A stretch of DNA of 64,000 bases from Shinisaurus crocodilurus (taxonomy: Eukaryota > Chordata > Lepidosauria > Squamata > Shinisauridae): the NCBI GenBank assembly GCA_021292165.1, contig CM037879.1, positions 119,043,473 through 119,107,472 of the forward strand. Reading direction: 5' to 3'. Below are positions 34,775 through 46,350 of this stretch, piece by piece. A program made the translations under genes and the position numbers. Below the pieces are notes generated by a model. The model ran no database searches. It was not told where the DNA came from and saw only the letters and a program-made list of their open reading frames with translations. Each line of letters begins with the position of its first letter. Position 1 is the first letter of the stretch.

Positions 34775-34857
34775 AGTCTACACAATCTTCTTTAGAATTT
34801 CCTCCTTTTATCCCGGAAGACAATCTTACTCGGTCACGAGCGATCGCCTGATGATGG

Positions 34858-36080
34858 ACAAGTGGGACCTGCTGCAACAATATGATGTGGTATGGAGTGC
34901 TCCTGTTCAGGATTCCAGCTAGCCAGCCATTTTCTTTTCCAGGATATTCCATTCTCCTTCACCTTGTTTTTCCATTCCGCCCCCCGCCCCGCCCCGCCCC
35001 GTCCCCAAGTCAGTCAATGTTCTGTAGCTACTGAGCATGCTCAGTCCTCAGTGATATGTTTTGTGTTTTCCCCTCCCCTAGGTTTTCATAGTGGAGGGAA
35101 ATGCACTTCTACAGACCTTTAAAATGCACTTCTACAGACCTTTAAAATGCACTTCTACAGACCTTGGGGTTTCCCCAAACCTGCTGATACACATCCCTCT
35201 TGTGTGTGCATGGTGGTGTTTTTGGCTATATAAGGATCCATTCTCCATACTTGATGCTGATGTTTGAAAGATTCCAGGCCTGTTCATTGCTCAGGGCCAA
35301 ACTACATACTATGAATATGTAGTGTGCAGTTGATCCTCACTTTCTTTTTTACCTCAGAGTAAACATGCAAGCCACCAATCTGGATTGAGACCACTGTGCA
35401 TGGGTAGGGGAGGCTTTAAAAGTGAAATACATTTTTCCCCTCCATGCAGGGGCTAGAAAAGGGAAGAAAACAGAGTTTACTTGGGAGTAAACTGTTGAAA
35501 GCAATGGGATTACTTCCGAGTCAGCCTGCAAAGAATTCACCATAAGATGCACATGTGGATGCTCTACTATGTCTGAATGCAGCAAAGGAATTGCTATTGT
35601 AGGGCAGAATAGACATTTTTTTACAATAAATAAATAATATGCATCTGATGTGGTTTCCTTTCTATAGCAGGGATGCACTTTTTAATCAGCCTAGCTTTAA
35701 AGCTCCCCCATCCCACCCCACCCCCTGGTTTGTTGTTAATTCCAGAGATAGACTCCTGTGATGGAAATGGACAGATTTTAAAATCTGGGCAACTAATCGG
35801 ACCAGTTCCATATTTCTAAGGCCAGACAAACATTGAAAGCAGCCTGTTTGTATGTGCATGTCTTCAAAGACACTCAAAGACACATGTCATATACAAGTGC
35901 TCACATGAATACTCTATATTCTAAGTTACACACAGCTTGAATGAAGCCATTCCCTCCCTGCATTTGTATTAGGTTGGTTTCGGATGACCAGATGGAAAAG
36001 AGGACAGGACTCTTTTAATATCTTCAATAGTTGGAAGAGGAAATTTCAGCAAGTATAGTTTGCATGACAAATGGGGAAGA
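34858..36080. other. Intergenic, no gene seen
   Basis: Contains the tandem repeat at 35099-35166 and a GC patch (CGCCCCGCCCCGCCCCG at about 34986). No domains in the frames. Confidence 0.45.
35099..35166. repeat. Three tandem copies of a 23-bp unit
   Basis: The unit AATGCACTTCTACAGACCTT starts at 35100, 35123 and 35146 with no mismatch in the first two copies. Confidence 0.95.
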
Positions 36081-36154
36081 CAATTTAGACATCTTTGTGC
36101 TATTTCTCCTCCTGGTCCCCGCCCCCCACCTCTCCAAACTCAATAACCTTGGTG

Positions 36155-36224
36155 GTTTACTTGCAGTTCCTTTAAGTCTGCCAGTACCATTAATGAGTCC
36201 CAGATCAGCTAATCGTAAAGATGT
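36155..36224. repeat. 70-bp target duplication, left copy
   Basis: Matches 37144-37213 at about 67 of 70 positions and abuts the inserted LINE. Confidence 0.9.
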
Positions 36225-37143
36225 AGTAGTAACACAATTTATTGCTTATAGCCAATGGCCATCACAATACAGTTACAGAATACAAAAACCATTTAATACA
36301 ATAAAATAAAACAAAAATACAGTAAAATGGTCAGAATTTAAAACGTTGCTTCTGTGCTGCTCTCTTAGGGTTTGGCAGTAATTTGGCCTAGAAAGGCAGC
36401 CCTTATTTTTCTTGCAGCTAGTGCAAATAAAGCAATCCTATAACTGATAAATTTATCCACGTCAGCCAACAGCCTTCTAATTTTAAAGTCGTCTGACTGA
36501 CCTTCCAATGTGTCCTGGAAAGGAGATACAAATTTAGCCCTAGGTGAATTATACAGTGGGCAGTATAGAATGTAATGTACAAGAACCTGCTTCACATATA
36601 CAGAGACGCTCTTTTGCAGGTCTGTTGGAAAATCTTCCAGCCAAGTACTCAGTGGGCATCATTTCAGATCTGAGCTGGGTGAAAGCATGCCTAACAGGAA
36701 AGAATGTTAATTCTTGCAAATAGCTTGCCCTTTTATGGTCTGTTTTAATTTTGGTGTACCAAGTGACAGATTTACAGTTTTTTATGTATTCGAGATCTCT
36801 TTTGGCATCTTCACCAAACACAATATCTCGGATCTTATGATCAGATACATCCTGCATTGTCATTATTGAGGGAACTGAGTAGTTCAGCATCAGGCATCTG
36901 CAGGATTTTACCCAACCTTCTCTATTCTGCAGGTCCAGAAGGCATAATTTTGCTAAATGCTGTTCTGGCAGTGAGTTTAGTTTTTTCCAATACAGTATTA
37001 TGGATTTATGTATGCGTGCTTTTAAGGAAGGGAGACCGAATTCGGTTCTTAGTAATGTGCCAGGCGTACTATGTGACACTGCCAAGAGCGTTTGCAAGAA
37101 CTTGTTTTGTATTACCTCAAGTTCGTTTCTGCAGTGGTTTACC
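36225..37143 (-). mobile_element. 5'-truncated LINE with zinc-knuckle C terminus
   Basis: 919-bp minus-strand insertion between 70-bp direct repeats. Its 3' end has AATAAATTGTGTTACTAC next to the left repeat. The coding part is at 37097-36549. Same lineage as the plus-strand fragment at 61690-62640. The clade is not certain; the C-terminal layout is shared by several non-LTR clades. Confidence 0.75.
36549..37097 (-). pseudogene. LINE ORF2 C-terminal region
   Basis: 182-codon frame with LLRTEFGLPSLKARIHKSII, LLDLQNREGWVKSC, RDIVFGEDAKRDLEYIKN and near its end RLCICEAGSCTLHSILPTV. The last resembles the C-x-C...H-x4-C zinc-knuckle found after the RT of several LINEs, but the final cysteine position reads differently and the frame ends at once. 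In the intact protein this region would bind template RNA or target DNA. No RT core is included because the copy is 5' truncated. Confidence 0.7.
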
Positions 37144-37213
37144 GTTTACTTGCAGTTCCTTTAAGTCTGCTAGTACCAGTAATGAGTCCCAGATCAGCTA
37201 ATGGTAAAGATGT
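37144..37213. repeat. 70-bp target duplication, right copy
   Basis: Partner of 36155-36224; three visible mismatches. Confidence 0.9.
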
Positions 37214-38255
37214 GTACTATATCTGATCTGATTATACTAAACTGGATTGTGTCACTGATACCTGGCTGGATGAAAGGGTGATCTGTGGGTGAGGACAATT
37301 TTTGGGTTGCTTTGGGCTTATTACATACCGGCCCTAAGGAGGTTATGGAACAATCAAATGTTTCCTGTGACATATTTGAGAGGCATTTCCAAGATAAAAT
37401 GTCTTGCATTAACTGAACCTTAAGACTCCATTGTTATAGCAGGTGGATCTGGTGAGGTATCCACAACACAGTCTTGTTTAGCTTTGTTGGATGAGTTCCA
37501 GCTCAAGGACATTGACAAGATACTTGAACATGTTCATGCAACCACTTCTATATTGGAGAGAGGGAACAGCCAGCTGTGCCAGGCAGGTGCATAAGTCTTC
37601 CTTGCAAGAGAAAGTGGTCCCAGGCCACCTAATAGAGGCAGTAGTAAAACCACTCCTGAAGAAATTGTTCTTGGAGCCAGAAGATCTTAACAACTTCAGG
37701 CAGGTGGCAAATGGTCCTTTCCTGGACAAGGGCCTTGAGTGGGTGCTGCCAACCAGCTCCAGATGCAGTTAGATGGGACCAATTATGGGCTGTTTGATGT
37801 TGGGAGGTGTGGCCTTAGATATTGTCAGTGTATCCATTTCGTTTGTTTAGTTTGTTTATTTCAGTTAGGTTACTATTATTTTTCTTGGGTTAAATAGTGA
37901 AGGTGAGAGGAAAGTGACTTTTTACCCCAGGGTGAGAGCCTGTCGGTACTGAGTCGTCGTCCCCCGCCCCCCAGGTGAGAGACGGGAGGGGAGTGGTTGG
38001 ATATGCGTTCCAGGTGAGAGATGGGATGTTGAGTCTGTGTTTTTAACTTGTTGATTGTTGGTGTGTTTGAAACTTTTTGTGAGGTCAATATTATATGGGC
38101 AGCAATAACATTGGGGGGGGCATGGGGAGATATGGCATTGGCAGGGCAAAAATCCATCATAGAAGAAGGGAGGACAGGTATCTTACTGTCTAAGGTGAGA
38201 GTGGGCGATGCTATATTGCAGTGGTTTTGCTCCTGCTTGGATGACTAGCTCTTCT

Positions 38256-39590
38256 TTTGTATTCACCACCCTAGGTTGACTAGATTTTTATCCTCTCTTT
38301 CAAAAGAGCCCCCTTTTACCCATCCTGACTGGATCAGCTAACAAATCCAAAGTAAAGATGCAGGCAGTTCACAAGCAGGAGATTTTCCTTGCATGGTGAG
38401 ATTCCAGCTGGAACTTACAGATCATGAGGTAAACCTACAGTTTTCTTTACCTGGGGACAACATACAGGTGCTTCAATTTTTATAATGGCTTGAATAAAAG
38501 GATTTTGGAAACTATGCTCATTTTGGAAAACCCTCCTTTCTAGCCATAACATTTGCCTCTTTAGACATTTGTTTCCTTGTACTGGGAAAAATATATATCT
38601 GGTTTTAATGAATAAATTCAATGTTAATTTTTAGGGTCTAACTAACTAACTAACCAATATTAGTCTAACTTAACTCCCATTCATTTCAATGTTCTACTCT
38701 AAGTAGAACCAACATTGATAGAATTCTTTATTGCATACAACATCTTATGGATTTTTCTTTTGCCTTTCTGTGACATACTGAGTCTATCTTACCAGTTATT
38801 TTCTCACCGAATAATACCTGGATTGTTTTCATAAGAGGATGTCAATGTGCTCCAGTTGCCTATCTAAATACTAGATGGTAGCAGCAAATTGATCTTTGGG
38901 TGTGTCAAAGAAATGACAACTGGTTTGCAGGACAGAGAGCTTTTCTACATGAGGCATTTATTGTGTGTTTGTGATTCCTTACTCATGGTTGTTTACAGGT
39001 TCTTTAGATGACATTGTGATCCTCCATTTTCACTTCTGTTTTTTTAAGAGCACTTTCCCATTTTGTTTTTTAGAGTGGGGAAAATGGGGTATTATTTCTG
39101 AAAGTGAAAGAAAAGGTAATTTCCTACTTGTGTATTTACACTATTCTGCTACAGCACAATGCCACCTAGAGGCTATGTAATGGAAAAGTAGGAAAGGAAA
39201 AGCTCTTTGTGTAGAGTTTGGATCTCAATTCTGCAACAAAAATGAGGGCTTTTCTAGATGAGACTTTTAACTCACTACCTTACTGAGGCTTCTGCTTCTA
39301 GATTTTTTGTGGGTTTAACATTGGATCGTCAGATCAAAAACTCCCTGCAAAGTTCTTGGAAAGCACAGGAGAGGTCCTGGAGGAAGACGTCATTGTCTAA
39401 AACTCCCACAAACTACCATGACTGAGGAATCACAAACACACAATACATTCCTCGTGTAGAAAAGCTCCAAAAGTAGATACAGCGATTAACAGCCTTGTGT
39501 AGAAAAGCTCAGAAAGTTAAAAAGAACTCTGCAACACCATATTTAGATTCATTCATTTTTCTGGAACCATCCCAGATCTGTGAATTTTCA
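38256..39590. other. Intergenic, no gene seen
   Basis: AT-rich. A short stretch near 38940-38960 (GAGCTTTTCTACATGAGGC) recurs inverted near 39460 (GTGTAGAAAAGCTC), bracketing about 0.5 kb; this could be the ends of a decayed transposon. No domains. Confidence 0.35.
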
Positions 39591-39597
39591 AATATGG

Positions 39598-39935
39598 AAG
39601 CCAGTGTGTATAGTGGTTTGAGTGTTTGACTGGGACTTGGGAGATCCCGGTTTTAGTCCCCACTCAGCCATGAAGCTCACTGGGTGACTTTAAGCCAGTC
39701 ACTGACTCTCAGCCTAACCTACTTCACAGGGTTGTTTTGAGGATAAAAGGGAGAAGAGGATAGCATCACAGGATATCATAGGATCATAGAGTTGGAAGGG
39801 GTCTACAAGGCCATTGAGTCCAACCCCCTGCTCAATGCAGGAAACTAGAGGAGGGGTCTCCCATCCAAGTAATAACCAGGTCTGGATTCCATGCAAGAGG
39901 AAAAATAGTGGGATATGAATGTGATAATGATGATA
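39598..39935 (+). mobile_element. tRNA-like SINE carrying a nested 5S SINE
   Basis: Head GCCAGTGTGTATAGTGGTTT, B-box-like GGTTTTAGTCCCC, body TCAGCCATGAAGCTCACTGG and CCTAACCTACTTCACAGGGT. The 3' end resumes after the nested insertion (39761-39894) with AAATAGTGGGATATGAATG. Confidence 0.75.
39761..39894 (-). mobile_element. 5S rRNA-derived SINE with CR1-like tail, 5' truncated
   Basis: Minus-strand copy. Its 3' tail at low coordinates reads, inverted, ATAGGATCATAGAGTTGGAA and GGGGTCTACAAGGCCATTGA. The 5S-like part at the other end (TCTCCCATCCAAGTAATAAC, CAGGTC) is the inverse of the 5S C-box region. Flanked by AAGAGGA at 39754-39760 and 39895-39901, a short target duplication inside the host SINE. 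Confidence 0.75.
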
Positions 39936-42900
39936 ATGCAATATCTGTATGTGTCTTTGAAATATAATATTGGAAAGAATGAAGTATCAACTAATTTAGC
40001 CTTCTTCTTCACATTGTCTGCCAAGATTCATCTTTCTGAGATGAATCATATGGATTACCAGTTATCAGATTATTGCTCATAACTTTAAAAAATATTCTCT
40101 GAAACTTAATTGAGTCTTGTCTTTAGCTTGGAGACCAGAGACCCTAGACTTGTACACCAGAACCAGTAAATGGCTTCAGATTCTTGTTGTTAAACCATTT
40201 TCAACTTGGAAAATAGCATATTCCTTTGCAAATACTAAATGGTCCAGACTTATATAGGAATAGGGTAAGCAATCTTATTTAGTTATATTTTTTAAACCCT
40301 GCCTTTCCATTAGCATGCTCGAGATAGCTAACAAAATAAAATTTCACAAAGAAAATATAATAAATCAACTGAAAAATATTATAACAGCCCTGCACAATTT
40401 GCAACCAACCAATACAAATGCAGCCCAACAGTCATGAATTGTGGTCTGCCAAGTGTTTAACAACCCATCTGGGGGGAGGGGGGTTGCAGGCAGCAAAACA
40501 GGAGGTTTATTGTTGTGCATACATGACTTGTGGGCTGTGCTTGCTTGGTGGTTCACACAAGTTGTGAAGGGAAGAATTTGGCAATGTTCTGTGGGATTAA
40601 CCCAGTATTTAACTTTGAAAGCTGAATATTTTAAAATACCGGTACTCAAATATTAGCATGACTAGCAAATTATGCATGAAGCTAGTTTTGTGTTCTATTT
40701 GTGATGTTAAGAACCTTTTTCAACCTCAGATTTGTGGCTGTTGGAAGACATTTCCTGCCAGAGGCAAAGGACAAAATGCCCCAAATTCCATGCACCTGAT
40801 TGGACTGGCAGTTGAAATTTACTTCAACAATGACAGGACAGCTTCCTCCACCACACCTGAGGGCAGTAGTCAGGGCAGCTTAGGGGCACAGGGCGAGCCA
40901 CATAGCACAGATAGCTCTTTCTCCTCTAGGACTGCACTGCCACTGTGTGCCCCACAGCATCTGCTGTCTGCGGCAACTGCCTCACTTTGCCTAATGGTAG
41001 GGCTGGCGCTGCCTAGAGCAGGCTTGCTACATAATGTCTGTTGAGGCAATCTCATTTACTCTAGGGAATAGGGAAGACAGTTAAGGAAAGAAGCTGAACT
41101 GGCTCAGTTGCCCAGGAGGCTGGTTGAATCTTGCTTATAGGAGAGAAAGATGTTGCCAATTTGCTTCAAAATTAGAACCTAGCAGCTGGATTGTATGATG
41201 TCAGAAATTTGCCTATTGTTTGATATAATCTGAAGAGATCACAGCCTAATTAAAATAATTAATTAATTAATTAATTAATTAAATATATTTATTTACCGCC
41301 CATCAGCCAAAAGGCTCCCTGGGTGGTTTACAAGATAAACAATGGTTCCTACTGGATTCTTCGTTAAAATTTTCCTTTCATATTAATTTTTCAATACCTT
41401 CCCCTTTTAAGATCATGTTAAAGGAGGGAGGGTTCCCTTTCAAAACAAAACTACTACTTTATTCAGTTATATCAAAATATGATTCCATTATATGTTATAA
41501 TTTTCTTAGATTAAAGTATCCATACCCATTATTAACCACTTTAGATAGGGGTCTCAGGCAACATCATCCCTGTTTTGAATCTGGCCCTTATGCTACATAT
41601 CATTATCTGTATCTACATATCATTATCTGTGCAACACTCCCCCCCCCCCCACACACACACAGCATTTTCTGTGGCTAAGCTTGCAGGAAGGCAAGTTTCC
41701 TAGAGAGGGAGGAAGAGGTGGTATGGAAGTGGCCTTGTGGAGCAAGGCTTCTGGTCCGTATTGCTCAAAGTCTCATAAGACTCAAGATTTTTCTTGGGTG
41801 TGTTATGAAACTTCAGATGAGAAGACTTTACAGAAGACTTTACAGAAGACAGTTTTTTTTTACTTTGGAGAGCTGGCAAAAGACAGTCCTCTATTTGAAG
41901 GAATTCTCTATTTGAAGAGGTGCTAAGTCTGGTTTAAAGTTGAAGAACCATAAGGAGGGACAGCAGGGGCCTTGACATTGCCCATCAAGAATTAGGACCT
42001 AGACAGCAGACTGGCAAACAGGGCACCTAGTCAGTATTCTCCACTATAGTGAGTTGTATTGGATTTTATTTAAATTATAGTTATTTCTAAATTTGCACCT
42101 ATACACATACATTTGCATATGTGAATTGGTGTCCTGTTTTTTGGTGATGCATAAGTGTCCACCCTAATGAGAGGCAGGAAGAAATGCCTATATACAGGTA
42201 GGCCCTGTTCTTGCCTAGAGCACTCAGCAGTTGAGGCTGGCAGGCAGCACAACAACTCTCCCATTTAGGTGGAGAAGCACTCTTAATTTAGGAATTTGGC
42301 AATTGGGCTAATGGTTTGTTATTTCATCATAATTTTGACTAACAAACAAACATGTATTTAGAGAATCACCAGTAGTATAGGGACTATGAGAAGATGAACA
42401 AGGCACTAATGAGGGGCTCATGAGTAGGGCTGCTGTCAATGATAATGAAGGTATGGCCCAATCAAAAGTGATTACATGAAGCACCAACTGGAAACAACAC
42501 ACCTGCCTGTTCACACAATGGGGGGGGGGGCATTTTATCAGAACAGATTCAGAGTGAGGTGAGATGTGCCAGATAGAGATCTCAGCTGACTGCCCATGCC
42601 AGTTTCCCTGGGTTTCCAATCTCAACAGGACAAATAAGACTCTCCTGCGCACACAGGACTTGATGGCAACTTGTGGGTTAGGACCCTCTGTGAATAAAAT
42701 TGTGACCTGTTTAACCCAAGATATTGGAGGGTGCCTCTTTATTTCTTTCCTCCTGTAATGGATTGTTCTATTTTCATTTGACCATGTCCTATGCTGAGAT
42801 ATGCTTAAATATATGCATACATAATTAGAATGATTTGCACTTCAAGGATTATAACTATTCCCTCCACATTGGGCTGAGTGGTTAGTGGATTGTTGTCATC

Positions 42901-43060
42901 TTCTTTTAATAAATATTTTGGGAGTTCTTGTTCAAGAAACATAGAGATGATATCAGAAATTTTGTAACAAATACTTTGCATAATTGCTAGCGTGTTTCTT
43001 GAAAAATTACCACTCCAGTTCAATAAGGGCAATGCTTCTAGGTAGTGATTACCTTTGCAG
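39936..43060. other. Mostly unassigned; one SINE/LINE tail
   Basis: 41254-41345 holds (AATT)n then TTTACCGCCCATCAGCCAAA and AGGCTCCCTGGGTGGTTTAC, an inverted LINE/SINE 3' tail related to 14640-14700. Poly-C and (AC)n tracts lie at 41639-41661. 40430-40580 has scattered AACCCA words. The 128-codon frame at 40658-41044 has no domain and crosses a GC-rich patch; I do not call it a gene. Confidence 0.4.
41254..41345 (-). mobile_element. LINE/SINE 3' tail, minus strand
   Basis: (AATT)n microsatellite joined to TACCGCCCATCAGCC...GGGTGGTTTACAAGAT, the reversed end of a squamate CR1/L2-type element. Confidence 0.55.
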
Positions 43061-43061
43061 A

Positions 43062-43215
43062 TGGGCTATTGTAGTTCAGTTGTAGAGCACATGTTTTGTA
43101 TGTGGAAGGTCCCAGGTTTAATCCCTGGCATCTTTAGATTAAAAATGATCCTGGTACCAAGGCTGGGGAACATCTTTTCCTGACACTCTGGAGGGTAGAC
43201 AAATGCAAAGGAGAG
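43062..43215 (+). mobile_element. tRNA-derived SINE, aged
   Basis: A-box-like TAGTTCAGTTGTAGAGC and B-box-like GGTTTAATCCC at tRNA spacing, after which the body is degenerate. Same family as 15660-15835. Confidence 0.7.
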
Positions 43216-43329
43216 GGTCCATCAAATAGCAAGACAAACCATAGACAAAACCCCTGGGTAGCCATGAAAGAGCAAGAGAGAGTGAATGTGCTAGTTCCTG
43301 GTCACCCTCCAGCTCCCACTGTGATAAAC

Positions 43330-43450
43330 GCCCTAGAGATGCACTGTACCTGGGTTGTTTATCATGATATCAGAACCCAGAACTCTGGGTTGCCTGGAGA
43401 AAGACAACCTGGAACTCTGGATTGTCTCTTCCCCCAACAACCTGAGCTAT
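43330..43450. repeat. AACCCA-type palindromic repeat fragment
   Basis: CCTGGGTTGTTTATCATGAT, AGAACCCAGAACTCTGGGTT, GACAACCTGGAACTCTGG: short inverted words of the dispersed family, decayed. Confidence 0.45.
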
Positions 43451-44039
43451 CATCACCTCACAACCCGCCCTCCTGCCCTCCACAGCGACCTGCTCTGGAT
43501 TCCCGGTCTCCCTCCAGGTCTGTCAGACTGGCTTTCTCTTTTCCCAGCTCTGAGCAGTGCTACCTTCAGCTAACAATCAGCAACTCCAACTCTCTGTCAT
43601 CCACTCTCCAATTGTCCCTAACCAGCTCTAACAGACTTCTCCCTGACCTTTTTAAAAAACCCTGGTCAATCATGTTCCCCCTCGAGCTCCCAACTGCCAA
43701 TCATCTTTGTTGACCCACCTGACCAATCAAAACAAAGGTAACTGCTCCCCTTAAATGTTTTAATCTGCCTAAGGCCTCCCTTGATAAGCTGCTGTAACCA
43801 AGGCAACCACAACTGTTTAAAGCTCCATACATAGTAGCAAAGCTAGGCCTCTGGCCTACCTAGATACATTATGGCCACACAGAGATCACTTAAAGAATTT
43901 AAACATTACAGAACATAAACAAACAGTTATAAACATAACATTTCTCCACACCTTGTATAAGGCATCTTATGCAAGACGTTGCTGTGAGAGTGGCAAATTC
44001 TGTACTCAGCATTTCTTATAGACCAAAACATCTTTTTTC

Positions 44040-44565
44040 CTAATGGGAACAGGTATTTTATTTATTTATTTTATTAAACACTTCATAAATAAATGCCACA
44101 TTAATAAATATATCTAGGTGCTGTACAATTTGTGCAATTTAAAACAATAGTAATGATGACACAAAAATACAAATAAAATCACAATAAAAACAAACAGTAT
44201 GAAATTAATAAACATGCCACACATCATAAAATATAATACAAATACAAGAATTAAAATGACCATCAGGCATAAAGTTACAACCAGATCACAGGGACTAAAA
44301 TAGTAGATGTTATGCACTGAAATTTAAAAGGCTGGGGAACAGGAAAGTCTTAGCCTGGCACCAGAAAGATAGCCGTGTGGGCACCAGGTGAGCTTCCCTT
44401 GGGAGGGCATTCCAGAGCTTCCGGCCACCACCAAAAAAGACATATCTCTTGCTGACACTCTCCAAGCCTCAGAATGAGGGGGCACTTGAAGAAGGGCTTC
44501 CATAGATGAGCTTGCAGTACAGATGGATACATATGGAGAAGGATAGCAGGTGCTTCCTCTACCCC
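44040..44565 (-). mobile_element. LINE 3' region, minus strand (CR1/L2 class)
   Basis: A tail (TTATTTATTTTATTAAACAC) at low coordinates, then AAATAAAATCACAATAAAA-type A-rich DNA, then the body with GTCTTAGCCTGGCACC, GGGAGGGCATTCCAGAGCTT and CCGGCCACCACCAAAAAAGA. This is a known-looking squamate LINE 3' end, read antisense. No intact frame. Confidence 0.55.
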
Positions 44566-46085
44566 CTCACCAAGTAGTGATCAACTTTTTCAAAGCTGAC
44601 ATCAGAAATGGGACAACTCTTCACACAAAGCCTGCTGCTGCACAGGAGGATCTCTGGATCAGCCCTAATCTTCCATGTCTGACTCCTACCAAACCATCAA
44701 AAATTAATTTCCTTAAAACCAGAATATTTAATAATTCAAGAAGGAGTGACCTTTTTATCCTGAGATGCTATGTAGAAATTACAGTGATACAAAACAGACT
44801 TTTCTTTTACTATGACAGTGCACATAGTTTTAGAGGATGTTATTAATATTACTGCACAGGTATTGTGTTTCAATTTTACTTCTTTTACGAGTTCAGCATT
44901 GGAAGAAGAAAAAAAGGCTCCATATGTTAATGGCTTAAATGGTGATGGGACACATCATAAACTCTGATTTTAGGCTGATGATATTTTGATTATTTGATCT
45001 GAATTCTTCTATATTTCCTTGTCAAAGATCCTAAACATGAATCTAAGCTTCTTTGCTTTTAAAAGTAACTGAATGATTTGTGTTTCAGTTTCCTCCATAA
45101 GATACTATCCCAATGGAATTTATTTTTAGATTTAGAGAAAATGCATGTGAGCAATGCCTATTGCTGAGTCAAAAATATTACTTTCATGTATTCAAAAAAT
45201 GCAAAAATGGAAGACATGACTGCAAAAATAAGTCTAGCTTTAGAGTGGCACCATAATATTCAACTCTCTATTTATATGAAAACAAATTGTAGAGTGGAGA
45301 ACTGCTAACTATGAACACAATTTTTGCTTGCATCAAAAATTTGCATCAATTTTTGCATCATTCTGTATTGTATAGAATTTTAAAGATCCATTCAAATCCA
45401 AAGAATCCTGATTCTGTTGTGCAACAATGAGATACCAATTACACTTTTAATTCACAGCATACATGTTGTACTGCCTTAGTTTAAATAAGTTGGCACAATA
45501 GAGATTCAGTATGTCTTATTTCTTTTTATTTCTGTCTGCTCCTCATATTATAGAGGGCTTATGCTAGATCTTTTGGCCTTTGGGAAGAAGCAGGTAGAAT
45601 TATTCCCATATTTTTCTGGCCAGTTGTTTTAATGCCCAGATGCTAATTGAATGCCAATCCAAGGTATTTAACAATAGTCGAGGGATTTATACTCTACAAA
45701 TATAATGCAAGAATGTATATCAACTGCTGAACCCAGCACTTGGAGAGTTGCATATCTAGGGCTGAAATTAGGATTGATGACTGAACAGGAAAAAAATGTA
45801 ATGGAGTGTCTTAACAGTAGCTTGTTTTGTAGAAAATGGCAAGTGAAGCTTTTCACAACATAGTGGTAAGCATTATCACATGCTGCCTGCAGATTAACTT
45901 CTATTATAGGCAGATGAGCGGGGGTTGACAAAAATGTTGGCAACCCTACCTGGAATATCTATGTAGGGAGAATTTTATAATTCATTATTCTTGCAGATGA
46001 CCCATGAGGAGTAAATGAGCTATATAGAGGATATGCCTCAGGTACTTCCAGAGAGAGGGACCTAGTCCTGCCATCAAAAGACATT
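44566..46085. other. Intergenic, no gene seen
   Basis: AT-rich and unique-looking, no supported feature. Confidence 0.4.
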
Positions 46086-46087
46086 GT

Positions 46088-46350
46088 ATTTTTTATTTTA
46101 TTTTATTTATTTATTATATTTATACCCCACCTTTTTTCCTGCAAGGAACCCAAGGCAGTTTACATAATCCTCCTCCTCCTCTCCATTTTATCCTCACAAC
46201 AACCCTGTGAGGTGGGTTAGGCTGAGAGGCAGTGACTGGCCCAAAGTCACCCAGCGAGTTTCATGGCCAAGTTTCATGGCCGAGCAGGGACTAGAACCTG
46301 GATCTCCCGAGTCCCAGTCCAACACTCTAACCACTATGCCACACTGGCTA
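46088..46350 (-). mobile_element. tRNA-like SINE, full length, minus strand
   Basis: (TTTA)n tail, ATACCCCACCTTTTTTCCTG, CCAAGGCAGTTTACATAATC, CAACAACCCTGTGAGGTGGG, GGCCCAAAGTCACCCAGCGA, and the inverted head CCAACACTCTAACCACTATG, CCACACTGGC. One internal duplication (GTTTCATGGCCAA / GTTTCATGGCCGA at 46258-46283). Confidence 0.85.

Larger units (their letters stand above)
30883..34857 (+). mobile_element. Ingi/Vingi-like LINE, near full length (copy 2)
   Basis: About 4-kb non-LTR retrotransposon. Order: ribozyme-like 5' end (30883-31010), 5' UTR with a (CAACC)n stretch (31240-31280), APE-type endonuclease (31585-32424), a broken linker, reverse transcriptase with C-terminal zinc finger (33035-34774), short 3' UTR and a TGATGATG end. 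There is no RNase H domain and no separate ORF1. I saw no target-site duplication. The coding region is interrupted by one stop and several frameshifts, so the copy is dead, but the sequence is otherwise fresh. Confidence 0.9.
36080..38255 (+). mobile_element. L2-type LINE, 5' part, interrupted
   Basis: Plus-strand L2 remnant. After the foreign LINE at 36225-37143 it continues with LDCVTDTWLDE (about 37240, the end of the endonuclease), then VVPGHLIEAVVKPLLKK (from about 37615), PEDLNNFRQVANGPFLDKG (RT fingers), a gap of unassigned DNA at about 37790-38140, and VGDAILQWFCSCLDD (about 38200). Many stops and frameshifts; ancient and inactive. Confidence 0.65.

Noticed and set aside
36549..37097. 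Single-exon host gene of 182 codons
   Set aside because: Flanked by a 70-bp duplication and similar to 61690-62640; a LINE fragment.
40658..41044. 128-codon frame as a cysteine-rich secreted protein
   Set aside because: No signal peptide, no domain, no splice or promoter context; chance frame.
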